64,000 nt of DNA from Onchocerca volvulus (Eukaryota; Nematoda; Chromadorea; Rhabditida; Onchocercidae), in the NCBI GenBank assembly GCA_000499405.2, contig HG738139.1, positions 6,348,616 through 6,412,615 of the forward strand, in the 5' to 3' direction. Made by a program: the position numbers and the translations under genes. Shown piece after piece: positions 1 through 12,837 of the stretch (its first letter is position 1; every line of letters begins with the position of its first letter). A model generated the notes under the pieces. The model searched no databases, was not told the origin of the DNA, and saw only the letters and a program-made list of their open reading frames with translations.

Positions 1-2009
1 TATGTAAAAAGTCATCGAATCGGTTTCAGATGAAGGAAAACTTAAAAACATCACCTCCACATATCTTCTCTCTCCACCAATGTTTTACTCTTCAGTCACG
101 ACAAAATTCAGAGCGGAATTGTGCTGCAATACTCACACATAATCCGCGCAAGACACATCGGTTCTTCAACATTTTCTATGGCATGAAATCAGGTCGATGG
201 TGGGGTCATGTGGGGAAGGAGTTGAAGCAGTGATTGTGATTTGATTATGAATACAGATAAGTGAGATACGTGACACAACATTATCGTTTACACATCGCCA
301 ATGTGGATTCGATCGGGCACAATGATCATATTAATTGAATGATTGAGCAAGAAGTAGAAAAATACAAAATTGATCAGCCATAAACTGCCAAGGCTTGAAA
401 TGTGTACAAAATTGAGCCTAAACGTTGTTTGTATTTTTGTCAAGTTCGTCGACAAGGACTTTTCGTAATTTCAAGACCCTAAAGTAAGAAAGAGAATGTT
501 TTATTTGCCAACATCTTACGGACTGACAAAATTTTAAAAAAAAATCCATTTTTTTTGAAATAAAGCATGATTTAATTTAGTATTAACTAATAAACATTTA
601 ATTATGCTTTATTCCAGATGTTTTTCTAAGTTTCTTTCTTTGTTAGTTAATAAAGTCGCCTAATGTCGATCACCATGTACATGATTAGACATTCGGAGAT
701 TAATGCGAATTATTTTCTAACATTGCAAAGTCAATCGCAGGCTTATAACTTCAAATGTGAAACAATTTTGGAGTGCAAATAGAGGTAATTTATGGAAAAT
801 ATTTTTTATTTTCGATCGTTTTAGCAACTTATTTCAATATTTCAAATTACAAAGAAATTGTGATTCAGTGCACTTAATTATAATTGTTTGAGATACAGCT
901 CACAATTACTGCAATGATGGTAATGTTACAAGGCCAGCACTTTATATTTATTTTTATTGTATTCCGTGGAGTGATTGGAAGATTGATTTATAAACTTGAC
1001 TTGGAAAATATTGCTTCATCTCGGATTAACAAGATCACTTTCTCGATTCGTTTGATCTGTCATGTGCCTGTGGAAACGATTCAGAGTCTTAGAATTCTTC
1101 AATATTTTAGACTTGAGAACTTTACATATTTTAGTTTCGACAATAGACGAAAACGACGAGACAATTAACTTTTGCAGCCAGTGGAGTAGAAAAGACAAGT
1201 CGTAATCGTCGTGCCATTACGATTCGTGAAATTCACCGCTAATAGAACACTACCGAATGCCTTACACCAGAAGTGTAAGTGTAATAGACGTTAGATTATA
1301 TTCTAACCCCTGTTGATGTTACTGTGTCTGTGTGGTATGTATTTATTATATTGATGTATGTTTTTACACTGAGGAATTTTTTTGTTGTGATAAAATTATA
1401 AAAATGCTGAAAAAAAAAAAAATTTTGGATGTCTTACTCTTTTCTTGCAATTTTTTGTTGTGAAAGTATTTTGAATCTCAACATCAGATAATTGTTACGC
1501 ATCTTGACAGCAACACCGATTTCATCAAATAGAATTTCTTTTTATAAGAAAAAAGTGTTGGCATAGGTCGATATGTCATGTGACCAGTCTGAAAAGAAAA
1601 CCACGTTATTTTAATGCATGATAATTTTCTAGTTCATTTGTGAAAAATGAATCAAAAATTTTTATTCTCAAGAAGAATTACGATATTTCTTATCTGTATT
1701 TATTCAAAGTAAATTTTCAAGTAAATAACAGTAAAAAAAGATTTAATATTAATTTGATTCGTCTGACAATTTCGATCCATTATTTGTTGTTTACTCGGAT
1801 TATCTTGTTTTTGCTTTTGTTCTCGAGAATTCTTTCGAAATGCTAAATAACAGGAAATTCCTATCGAAGCACAAACAGTGTTAGTGATATTATTATTGGC
1901 CACATTTTTCGTTTTACATTTCTTCATTTTAAAGTAGAAAAAAAGAAAAGAAAAGAAATGAAAAATCGAAGCAGAATTTCTCGAATTTCTTATAAAACAT
2001 CGTGGAATT

Positions 2010-2545
2010 TTTTCATCATATCACATTGCATCGTATCATATCATACTACACCACGCTATACCATATTACACCACATCTCACCTCACTACACCACACTGCA
2101 TCACACGATATTGCACCACACTACACTACACTATACCGTACTAAACCACCCTATACCGAACCACACTACACCGCACTACGCTACACAACACACCGATATA
2201 TAAGGAAAAACCGTTTTGTTTTTTATTTCTTTTGTTGTTTATGCATGAGTTTAAGGGTTTTATTTCTTTTTATGCACCATATCACCTCACCACACAACAC
2301 TGGACCACATCACACGACGTTGTACCACACTGCACTACACTGCACCGCACCATATTACGCCATACCACATCACCCTACACTATAACACACTGCACCACGC
2401 CACAGTCACCACACCACACTGCATCACATGACACTGTACTATATCGTATGCCAACTACACTACGCCACACTACACACCATACCACACTGCACCACACCAC
2501 ACTACACTACCCTGGACCACACTACACTACACTACACATTACAAA
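2010..2545. repeat. Degenerate CAC/TAC satellite, two blocks
   Basis: Two blocks, about 2010-2200 and 2275-2545, are made of a degenerate short unit close to CACTACACCA, with an irregular period of 5 and 10 bases. About 70 bases of ordinary AT-rich sequence separate them. Their strand bias (A+C on plus) keeps several plus-strand frames open, giving His/Thr/Tyr-rich translations that are artefacts. The unit does not resemble the nematode telomere repeat TTAGGC. Confidence 0.85.
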
Positions 2546-3423
2546 GAAAAAAGGTCAAAAAATAGTTTTTTAAAGTGATAAAATATTTCACTTTAAAATA
2601 AAAAGTTTTTGACAATAGTAAAATCACAGGAATTTCAAAAATTAGCAAAATCCAATAACGCAGTGAAGTTAAAGAGGTGAATAAAATCTTTTTACATATT
2701 CATTCTGACAATTCCACAGGTAATATATTAACAATAAAAAAACAAGTGTCAATTAAACTTTTGCATTAAAAAATTATTATAAATATTATTGTAGAATTTT
2801 CCAAATGAATAAAAATACAAATGAAAGAAATAAGCTATTCGGCAATGAAAATTTAAATTAATCATTAAGCTTCAACATAGAAAAATGTAAAATATTATTT
2901 GAAAGATTCTGCCAATTTTTGAGACCAAATAAGATTAAATAACAGAATAAAGCACGAGATATTAAGACAAATCTTGGTAACTTTTAAAATTGATACAATT
3001 TTCAAATTTAAACTAATTCAACTCAACAACATCAGAATAGTGATATTTCGGGAAATATAATGATGATTAGAATTCTAAATAATGTATACTAAATTGTGAA
3101 GGATTCGAGAGATGAAGATTTGGATGCAGTTCTATGAATGCGGGTTATAATTCATGAAATGAATCCCTAATCATTGTCAACTTAGCACACAATACATCAT
3201 GTGCAGAATAGTTTCAAAATCAGCTGTAATTCAAATTACCGCACCTACCTGAACTCAAATAGCTTAACAATATATGATTAGAATGGATTTGGCGTTTACT
3301 CGATCGAGATAATATAATGCTCAATACTATAGATTGATGCCTTCGACAGATATTCTTCATTCACATCGAGAAGTGAAAGACCAAAAAGATGTCGTCAATC
3401 GCGAAGTGGAGAAAAGAGAACAA

Positions 3424-3523
3424 AAATAACTGTTGTTGCTGTATCTTCCTGATGTGATAAAACAGGAAATCGGAGAAGTTCCTCTTTTATCACATCAGGA
3501 AGATACAGCAACAACAGTTATTT
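3424..3523. repeat. 39-bp perfect inverted repeat (hairpin)
   Basis: Bases 3424-3462 are the exact reverse complement of 3485-3523. Inside them, after one C/C mismatch, 3464-3468 pairs with 3479-3483, leaving a 10-base loop. The arms have more G+C than the flanks. No target-site duplication or transposon termini were seen. It could be a small-RNA hairpin, a MITE remnant or an assembly palindrome. Confidence 0.85.
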
Positions 3524-5133
3524 CTGGATTAAGCTAGAAAGCTTATCTTACATTCCTTTGACTGATTTTTGACTCGATTATTTTTTAATTCTGCATAATT
3601 TTTTCAATTTAATAATTTCTTTTCTCACTGGGAGATAACTTTGATTTATTTACCTATCACAATAAGTTATGTTATTCGTAGTGATTTTTGATACCTTAAT
3701 GTTCAGCACTTATTCCATATTTTATTTATAGATCGATTGAAATCAATGATCTCTTGCATAAATGCAACAGTTTCATATCACATGATAGATGACAAAACTT
3801 GACAAATCTTAACTCAGCGCTTTCTGCATACCCTTTCATTCTTTTATTCTCTATTGATATTCGTAGTATTAGCTAATCCAAAGACAGAAGAAAATACAAG
3901 GATAGATCTGAAATGGAAATAGAAATGCATTAAAAGTAATCAGTTTACTAATGATAGATCTATAGCTCTTGATCAAATATTTTTTATTTTTGAATTTTTT
4001 ATACTTTAAGCCTTAATTTACATTTTGAATTTTACTTGGTACATTTTTCAAAGTTGTCCAAAATGAATAATCTTGATAGAATATGCAACGTTTGTATAGA
4101 ATAATAGAAAAGTGTGAGATGTTCAGGAAGTTTTTCCCTGCGTTTTCGGAATCAGAAGATCAGATGCTGCAGACATTACGACTGCATACTGAACCAGAGA
4201 GATGTGATGCGTGAGATTTGTTTTCCTCACATAGCTGGAATACATGATGAATTGTATTTGGTAAAGCAAATGATTAGAGGAATTGTAACATAAAACACGT
4301 TTTCAAGCTATTTCTAAACTTTTGATGAGTACGACGTCATGCTTGCTTAAATAATGAAGCACATGCAACGAATTTGTGTTCAAATGTGCTCTTTTTGGTA
4401 AATGAAAATGACATATTTATCGGATCAGTCCAATGTTGAATTAAATTTTGAGCTGTTGAGACAATGAGCCAAATGATTTCAAAAAATCGCTAATAGTGGG
4501 AAAAATGTTTCTCAGGTCATACGAAAATTGACAAGAACTGACACAACATATATACATGAATATCATATATCAAGGAAAAAGCGCATTTAATTTACTTTAA
4601 ATTTTGATATTTCTGGATTTTATCCCGAACAACAACAATTGCAGGCAAATCTCAACCAGAAAACCCTTCTTTCTCCGTCCCTTCCTTTTTTTTTTCTCGA
4701 GAGATCATCAGCTATCTTATTGCTGGACAATCACTATATCCTGAAAGTACCCGATGAACGGTTCGTCCACTTGATTTGGTTAAGCTTTTCGTCAGTGGCA
4801 GAGATGAATGGTTTATCAGGCGGGCTGACGTGATTGTTACGTTTTACGTCGTGTGCTTATATCGTTTCGTTCGGTTGGACAGTCTAATCATAATTTTTCC
4901 CAACTTTAGACTAGCCAACTTTTTTCTGATGGATTTCTCTCCAAAAATTATAAGTTTTTCTTTTTTCAGTTTATATTGAACTGTTTTGACATGCAAGTGC
5001 TTATGAAACTGTCATCTTTCTTTTGTTGAATTATCCGGAATTTCAGTTTCAAATTAAATCATTTTAGAAAATCATGCAGCGAATAGATTGTTGAAATAAT
5101 ACGTATTTATGAAAATCTATCACACTTATAGAC

Positions 5134-7603
5134 ATGGGGAAAACATCTAAGGACAAACGGGATATATATTATCGATTGGCAAAAGAAGAAGGTTGGCGAG
5201 CCCGCAGTGCATTTAAGTTAATGCAAATCGACGATGAATTTAATATATTTGAAGGTATGAATTTTGTTGGTAGAAATATCCAACTATAAACTGGACAAGG
5301 TTTGTTCAAAAGAAATCCTACCAGACAATAACATTTCTAAATATTCAGAATATAATTGGATTTCTATGTTGAATCCACCCTGAAATCCATTCTCTTCATC
5401 TCAAAGTTGTATGGAGGGATAATAATTGGTAAATTTGGTAATGAGCAGAATGCCGGATCAAAGGGACATGTTTTTAAGCTAGATCTAATCTGTTCTGTAA
5501 AATCTGGATTAATCTACTTTCTAAAACCTAAACCATGCGATTCTTGTTATACAATACAGAATCATTCTACCATTTTACAATGCAAATTTAATTTGTCTTA
5601 GTGTTAATGTCTGTATTCATAATATTAAGCAAAATTCGAAACTTTGAATTCATTAAGGAACTCCGTTTTGCAGAGTTTCTTAATGAATTCGGAGTTTTAA
5701 ATTTTACTCAAGATTTTCTCCAGTATCTCGCAGAATTAACTGTTTCTCTGGAAGCTTTTTAGGTGTTCATCGAGTTGTTGATCTGTGTGCTGCTCCTGGT
5801 AGCTGGAGTCAAGTTTTATCAAAAAAAGTATATTTTGCCCAAGATGAAGAAAAACGGAAGGATGTGAGTCTTAAAATGCCACTCTTTTTTTTTTTTTTTT
5901 TGAACGATGAAAATCATAAGCTAGAAAATATAAATTTTAATTCTTTTTTTTCCAAAATTTCTTCATATCCATACTTTGCATATATTTTGAACTACAGATA
6001 TGTATAGTCGCTGTTGATTTGCAACCTATGTCACCATTGCCTGGTGTAATTCAACTGCAAGGCGATATAACCGAGGTTGCTTTTTTTTGCACGGATTTCT
6101 TAGACCTCTGGCGTTTCTTTCTTTTTTTTCTTTCCTAAAAATCATGCCTTTAAAATTAATGTTTTATAAGCCATTTAGATTTCTACGGCCGAGAAAATTA
6201 TCTCTTATTTCGAAGGATTGACGGCTGATTTGGTTGTTTGCGATGGCGCTCCCGACGGTAATATTTAGTGTTTGGTTCTTATAAACTTGAAATTATTTTT
6301 TATGAATTTAAAATTAATTTTTTTTTTATTATGGTTGGTTCTTTAATTATTTCAGTAACTGGGCTGCACGCGCTGGACGAATACATACAAAGTCAACTTG
6401 TTTTAGCAGTAAGTATCATTCTGTAAAATTTAAAGTTATCATTACTACTATGTCCTTATTACATTTTACTGCAAGTTTTTTCGAAAAATTTTTTAAAATG
6501 GATTACATTCATCAACTTTTAAACCGAAAAAAGTGATCTAATTTGAAGCCATCATTTTAGGCATTGAATATTGCGACATTTGTATTAAAAGAAACAGGAA
6601 CGTTTGTGGCTAAGGTTTGTGCAGTTATTTAGGATTTTCTGAATTATTTTATGGCAAAGCTATTGACGTACTTCTTAAAATTTGATGATGAAAATTTGCA
6701 AATTTATAGAATTTGAGTTTAGGTATTTCGTGCACGTGATATCACATTGTTATATGGGCAACTGAAAATTTTTTTCAAGGAGGTCTATTGTGCAAAACCA
6801 CGCAGTAGTCGACAAAGCAGTTGTGGTAAGAAAAATTAGTTCTTCCATTTATTGTTCGTTTTATGTTTTCAGGACTAAAATACTTTTCATAAGCATATAT
6901 TACAAATCCAAATGAAATTTTGTTTCTAATTTCAGAAGCATTTGTTGTTTGTAAAGGATTCAGCTTGCCGAAAGGGTACATACCAACGATGAAAAATCCA
7001 ATGTTATGTCCGGACTATGGTAAGTAGAAGGCAGCCTTCTGAAATCTTTTTCTACTCTCAATTATTCATTTTCAGTCATCCTTTAAAGTGTCTTTGTAAT
7101 TAAAACAGTCCATAATTTAAATAATGGCTTCAGATGCGGAAGTGAACAGTCTGTTGGGACCCAATCGTCTTCTAGTGCCCTTTCTTGCTTGCGGCGACTT
7201 GTCCGGTTGGGATTCAGATCGCACATATGAGCTGGAATTACCAAGTTTTTCGGGTGAAGCAGAACGGGAAAGATACGAATATAGACCAGTTGTGCAGCCT
7301 CCTACGAAACCTGCCTACAAAGTAAGGCTTTATTAATATATTTTCGAGTTTACTGTATCATCTTTTTTTCTATTTTTCTTTAATTTAAAAAGAAAAAATT
7401 TTTTTTAATTTCAGAAAGCATGTGCCTTGAAAAAATCTGGTAAGCTTGCTAGACCTGAAATGGAGGATCCATTCTTGAAATGTGATACTACTGCAATTCA
7501 AAAAACAGTTGCAGACAAAAAAGAATCGGATTCCGCTGGAAATTTAGGAATCGGCGACGAGCTAGCAGAAGCATTCGCTGAATGTTTTGTTTTTAATGAC
7601 TAA
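5134..7603 (+). CDS. FTSJ1: tRNA 2'-O-ribose methyltransferase, Trm7/FTSJ1 family
   Basis: This SAM-dependent enzyme belongs to the family that methylates the ribose at positions 32 and 34 of the anticodon loop of cytosolic tRNAs. Exons are 5134-5254, 5763-5863, 5998-6075, 6179-6257, 6356-6408, 6561-6614, 6723-6825, 6936-7019, 7134-7321 and 7415-7603. All junctions keep frame and give 349 aa, close to human FTSJ1. The start reads [20 protein letters not shown]. The SAM-binding motif [13 protein letters not shown] is at residues 47-59 and CDGAPDVTGLH at 121-131. The K-D-K-E catalytic tetrad of RrmJ-type enzymes is intact as K28, D122, K162 and E197. The C-terminal part after about residue 250 is family-typical but variable. 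An acceptor (CTTATAG) ends 2 bases before the ATG, so the mRNA is probably trans-spliced. Intron 1 carries a hairpin, listed separately. Confidence 0.95.
5638..5698. other. Pre-miRNA-like hairpin in trm7 intron 1
   Basis: Bases 5638-5663 can pair with 5673-5698 over 26 uninterrupted positions, four of them G-U on the plus strand, with a 9-base loop (CGTTTTGCA). The size of about 61 bases and the slightly imperfect stem are those of a pre-miRNA. It sits wholly inside an intron. No seed or family could be recognised, so the miRNA reading is inference. Confidence 0.45.
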
Positions 7604-7630
7604 TACTGACTGACTAATAGCAGGAATTTC

Positions 7631-7636
7631 AATAAA
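7631..7636 (+). promoter_or_regulatory. Poly(A) signal of the methyltransferase gene
   Basis: A canonical AATAAA begins 28 bases after the TAA stop of the methyltransferase and is the first such hexamer downstream of it. It is the likely cleavage and polyadenylation signal of that mRNA. Confidence 0.6.
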
Positions 7637-8254
7637 ATATTGATTTGTATAGGGTGAGTTATTCATTTTTCATAAGAGTTTTCTTTTTTTGAAAGTGGTA
7701 ATTTTCATTCAACTGAAACATTAGATTTCTTCGAACAAATCTATTCTGACAAGATTAAGTGAACTTCCTAACTTAGCATCGTAAGTTATCCCTTATTTCC
7801 TAAAGTCAGTTAATTTTCCCGCTTGTTTTGTACTTGAAATAATATACAAATTTCTAAAATTCCCAAATATTCACTTTAAAGCCATGTACATTCTTTTTAC
7901 TCGTTGTTATTTTTATATGTTAATATTTCAATAAATCATTTCTTTGAAGGTCTATATTTTTTTTTACATAATGCTTAACCATCAGCTTTCATGTTATCGC
8001 GAATAAAGTCATCCTAAAAATTAATTACTGAAATTTTACTATGTAGAAAAATCTGGCTATTATTTTTCGAAGCAGTCTTCTCTGATTATTAGATGGGAGG
8101 AAATTAATAAGCAACGGATAGGATGATAGATACTTGGCTATTAATTAAATTTGTAAGAAGTTTTAAGATTGCAAGAGTTTCATTGTTGAGGGCTTTCTGT
8201 GGATTTCTGGAACGCTTTGTTCTGGTATATTTTTGCAATAATCTTATAGCGCGG

Positions 8255-11200
8255 ATGAGATTATGGAATAAATTGTTTTGTGCTTCTCGAAAAATCACAA
8301 TGGAATACCGGCCACTCATTGGTTTAGAAATACATGCTCAGATAATGACCAGGTTTTCCAGTGATCTTTTGCTTTTGAAAAAATGGCGGTGCTTAATACA
8401 GCTTTGTTGCTTTAATAAGTACTTCAATAGTATTATTGATATTTTTGGATGGAGAACTGATTATTCATTTTCCATTTATCACAGTCAAGGTCGCTTCATA
8501 TGATATAATGAATTTCTAAATTCAGACTTTTTTAATTCCTGACTTCGAGGAATTTAAGGATTAAAAAAAATTCAGAATATAGGTAAAAAAAAATGAAGTT
8601 TAAAAAGCCAGTGATTAAGTTTAATGAAAGTTTAAATAGGAGCATTCAGTTAATTAACAAGATCAGGATAAATCAAAAGTAGAATTGATAAAAGGCAAAA
8701 AGAAAATTCCTAATAATTTTTGCAGCTCTCCATTAAATTGGTTAAAACGATTAAAAGGATAGTAACTTGTCTATTCGTAATGAAATAGCTGACATTTAGA
8801 TCTTTTGACTATAGAAATTGTCACAGTAGTTCACATGCTTATATAATTTTCAGGACGAAATTATTCTCAGGAGCAGCATTTGATGATGATGCTCATACAA
8901 ATTCATCTGTTGCACTGTTCGATATGGCAATACCTGGTACTCTTCCCGTCCTTAATAAAACTGCTGTTATGGTTAGTATTTTCTCATTGTTGTCTTGTTT
9001 ATGATTTATTTTCTTAGCTTCTTTGTGCTGGAATACATTGGTAATTTGTTGTCTGCACTGCACGAATGATTTGAAAAGAATTTGTTGGACAACAGAAATA
9101 CTGAAAATGCAATTAAAGAATATAGAAGACTAGCCCAAAACCAATTGTATAGGACTGTAGGAATTATATTATGAATTGCAATCATTCGAAAAATGCATTT
9201 AAAAATTGGAATGCAAATTTGATATTTCCAGATAAAATTGGGCTTGCATCTGCAAATAAAAATTCCTGAAGGATAATGTTAATAAGAAATGTTTGCAATA
9301 TATATTTTCTCTTACAGTGATTGTAGTATGATTTGTTTTTTAGAGGAGACATGATCCATGAATGCTGTGTTTTTGAATTTCATAACAGATGAATAAATCA
9401 AATAAAACTGAGTCAGTTTAGTAATGAAACACAAGAAATATATCTCGTATGAGTTTCATTTAGAAAGGCATAACAGCAGGTTTGCTGTTAAACTGTATGA
9501 TACCGGAAAGGTGTCAGTTTGTACGCAAACATTACTTCTATGCAGATATGCCGGCTGGATATCAAATCACTCAGCAAGATCATCCTATTGCTCATTCCGG
9601 TTTCTTTGAATTTTACGTCCATTGTAATGATGAGGCAAGTTTTTTTGTTTTTGCATAATTGTAATTTAAATTTTTCTGCTTTCATATGATAAAAATGAAT
9701 TCATTGTAGTCATTTGTCCCGTACAAAAAGCGTGTAGATATTCTAAGAATTCAACTTGAACATGACAGTGGCCGTACAATTCACGATCTCAGCAATAATC
9801 GTTCATTGATTGATCTCAACCGAGCTGGTAAGAATAGTTTTGAAGAAAGAATATTTTTTTTTATGAGTCTTCGTCTCTTTTTTTTTTTTTTTTGCTATTG
9901 CAGAGGGATTGAAACTGAAGTTTTTTTTAAAATTTTCAGAAGATGTATTTTTCAGGAGTTAGTTTATTAGAAATAGTAACTTCGCCATGCATGAATTCCG
10001 CATTAGAAGCTTATTGCTTCACTGAACAGCTACGTCTGACTCTCATGGAAAATGATTTGTGCGAAGGAGAAATGCAAAGTTAGCATTTTTTATCATTCAG
10101 AAATTTCTTTTTATCTGTATCTTGCTGACCAATTAAACGAAAATTTTATAATAAAGAAAAGCCACTAAAAAGAATAAATCTATTAAAGAGGCTCAGTTTC
10201 GAGTAGATGTCAACGTTTCACTTGGCAAAGGTAACATCGATGATAAAGGTGTTCGAACTGAGATCAAGAATTTAAATAGCTTACGCATGGTACGTATAGC
10301 TGTCAACAATGAAATAGCTCGACAATATGAAATCTTAAGAGCCGGAGGCATAATATTAAATGAAACACGCACTGTTGACCGCCATGGGTCGGTTGTTTGC
10401 AGTTTTTGATTTTAATTCTTCATTAGAAATAGTTGTTGCTAGTAGTAATTAAATTTCTATGAAAAGTCGAATTTTGAAAGTATAAAAAAAACTTATAAAA
10501 ATTTGCTTATACATTCCAGTCAGACAATAGCAATGAGAGAAAAAGAAATTGAAACGGATTACCGTTTTATGCCAGAACCGAACCTTCCTCCTGTACACAT
10601 TAAACAAGAATGGATAGAAAATTGTCGTCTAATGCTTTTAAAACCTCGCTATTTAAAGAATATCGAAGAATATGGCTTAGAGCCGGAAGTCGCGTTGCAA
10701 ATTGCTGTGAGTTATGATCCAAATGAAATAAAACCAGAAATCACTCCTAACTTCAGAGAGATGTAGTCATCAAGACTTATCAGCATAAATAGTAACAAGA
10801 TTTTGTTTCTTAGCTGTATTTACCGGAAATTAAATCTGAGAACGATATTTAAAAAAAAAAGAAAAAAACGATGTTTCTAAACAAATTAGTAGAATTGCCC
10901 TATATATATGTATTTCTTTAAATATATAATGATTTTTAGCAGATCTTCTGATATTAAATTTCAAATTTTCACATTAGAAAAACTATGATAGTAAAATATA
11001 TTTCAGTCTTAGAGCAAAACTGTTAAAAGCAAATTTTGTTTAGATTTCAATTTCGTATATAAATTTTTTTCTCCAGAATCAAAAAACTATCGCAACATTT
11101 GTTGAAATGGTTTTAAACACGTGTGAAGATGCTACGATGGCTCCAATATTAGTTGAATGGACTTATCTGTTGCAAATGATTTGTCGTAACTGCAACAAAA

Positions 11201-11928
11201 GATTTCCTGAATCGCGGTAAGATTGCTTGTTTTTAAGTAAATTTTAAATAATTACTGTGTTGTAAGATTAATTCATCCATTCACTTCATTTATTCATAAG
11301 CAAAATTAGCTCTTTTTAAAATTTGTTCTATAGATTTTCGTACAGTGCTCATCAAGTTCTTTTTTTTTCAGAACGATCTTCATAAATCATTTTGTGGAAG
11401 TAATATATCTTTTTCACTCTAAACAATTAACCAGGCTGACAACTTTTGATCTTTTACGAAGATATATAGAAGCAGAGTTAGACAAATCGCCAATTGAGGT
11501 ATTGATTGGTTTGTCGTGGAATTGTCACAATTTTGCACCACATGGCAAATATGCCGGGAATGTATTTTAAAATAGTTTTTTTTTTTTTTGAGGGGGGAAT
11601 TTCTTCTAAAAAAAAAAAAAGAGTTGTTTCCTACAAAAAAAGTAAAACAAATATTTCTTGTACCATAAAATTTGAAGATGTTCATTGTTATTGTTTTTAG
11701 ATTATAAATAAGGAAAATTTATGGCGAATACACGACAGAGATGAAATCCTGCGTATTGTGGAGAAGGTTCTATGTGAAAATAACAAACTTGTCATAAAAA
11801 TACAAGAAAATAGAGCGAAGAGACATGTCACTAAATTGCGCACAGCTGTTCTTAATGAATGTAATCGACGAATTGAAGCTGATGAAATAAGTGAAATAAT
11901 TAAACAGAAACTTTTTCCAAAAAACTAA
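8255..11928 (+). CDS. GATB: Mitochondrial glutamyl-tRNA(Gln) amidotransferase subunit B
   Basis: GatB is the kinase/transferase subunit of GatCAB, which converts Glu-tRNA(Gln) to Gln-tRNA(Gln) in mitochondria. Exons are 8255-8352, 8854-8971, 9464-9634, 9710-9827, 9956-10078, 10189-10387, 10520-10706, 11077-11216, 11372-11498 and 11701-11928, giving 502 aa. Family signatures are [12 protein letters not shown] near the N-terminus, [57 protein letters not shown] and [13 protein letters not shown] helical GatB/YqeY-type tail fills the last three exons. The chosen start gives a short basic presequence ([15 protein letters not shown]) suited to mitochondrial import and lies 5 bases after an acceptor (ATCTTATAG). 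An upstream in-frame ATG at 8123 is less likely. The exon ending at 9634 uses a GC donor (GAG|GCAAGT). Confidence 0.93.
9635..9709 (+). other. GC-AG intron in the GatB gene
   Basis: The exon that encodes the [15 protein letters not shown] motif ends in GAG followed by GCAAGT. This is the strong consensus typical of GC-AG introns. A GT two bases further would break the frame, whereas the GC site joins phase 0 to the next exon, which starts at 9710 ([20 protein letters not shown]). The intron is 75 bases long. Confidence 0.75.
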
Positions 11929-12362
11929 AGGTGCATTGAAAAAAAAAATTTAACTTGTGCAATTTGTTTTGTTTGCCAATAAGTTTTGTGCTGATTTTCC
12001 GCCGAAAAGAACTTTCATAGTTTTGGCGCATAAATTACAACATACGAAATGCAAAGTGAGTCCAATATCTGAGGACTGAGTCAGCTTAAACAAACATTAT
12101 GACGACATAAAGCTATATGTTCAATTTCTTACTAAAAAGTGAAAGATTTCATCCGTTATGTTCTGAGCGTAGGATAATTTTGTTTGACATAGTATGATTG
12201 CATGAGTGGTGATAGTGGTGGTGGTGCACAAATAGCTAATACTAGTAGCGCTAGCAGGAATAACATATCAGATATGGATGGGGAAAGTGGGATGACAACA
12301 TGGAGATGGGCATGGAGGAGGACAAGATCGATGTGTCGTCGCTGCGTGCATTCTCGAGAAAG

Positions 12363-12383
12363 CATGACATGACATGACATGAC
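12363..12383. repeat. (ATGAC) tandem repeat
   Basis: Four head-to-tail copies of the 5-mer ATGAC lie in the intergenic stretch between GatB and the zinc-finger gene. It is a simple microsatellite with no sign of coding use. Confidence 0.85.
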
Positions 12384-12810
12384 TATATTTCCAACCCATT
12401 CCACGAAATTGCTTCATGTTCTGCTCCTTACTAAAATCCATCCATATGTCACTCATCTCCTATACGGCCTTAGTCTTGCCAGAACAATAATACTGCACTA
12501 CCCATTATGGCAGTGCAGTAGCACATTTGATGCATGACGAGCATTAGCATCCCTTCTCGAACCTACTGCAAATGCAATGCTTGCCTTGTCAACTCCGTCT
12601 TCTTTACTAGAAGACCTATTCCAGTATAAAAGGAGAGAGACTGAGCGATGTTATCATTCAGATTTCTCCAAAAGACTTCGGATTGAACCTTTACCTTCAC
12701 GAAGAATTGAAATAGGGGAAATCCTGTTCAGCAACTCGGAGATAGATGTTACAAATTATATTGATAATTTCTTCAATTTTGATTTTTCCTTTTCTAATTT
12801 GGGGATAACG

Positions 12811-12837
12811 AATTTTTCAGAATTATTGATCATCTGA
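12811..12837 (+). promoter_or_regulatory. Trans-splice acceptor and 5'UTR, zinc-finger gene
   Basis: AATTTTTCAG ends at 12820, an ideal nematode acceptor. It is followed by 17 bases and then ATG at 12838. The codon just before that ATG is an in-frame TGA, so the exon cannot be an internal coding exon read through the acceptor. This is the pattern of a spliced-leader addition site and decides the start of the next gene. Confidence 0.6.

Larger units (their letters stand above)
1..5133. other. Non-coding 5' flank with satellite and hairpin
   Basis: No exon with a believable protein, splice signals and phase partners was found in this stretch on either strand. It is AT-rich and contains the CAC/TAC satellite near 2.0-2.5 kb and the long inverted repeat near 3.45 kb, both listed separately. 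A poly-A run lies near 1410. Open frames at 884-1168 and 4639-4979 have low-complexity translations and no recognisable domain. The last part should hold the promoter of the methyltransferase gene. Confidence 0.5.

Noticed and set aside
2002..2573. Long plus-strand open frames rich in His, Thr and Tyr
   Set aside because: They are translations of the CAC/TAC satellite in several frames at once. They lack domains and splice structure.
9232..9276. A candidate GatB exon reading [13 protein letters not shown]
   Set aside because: It follows a good acceptor but meets a stop before any GT donor. The true exon at 9464-9634 supplies the expected GLLLNC...KHYFYADMP sequence in phase.
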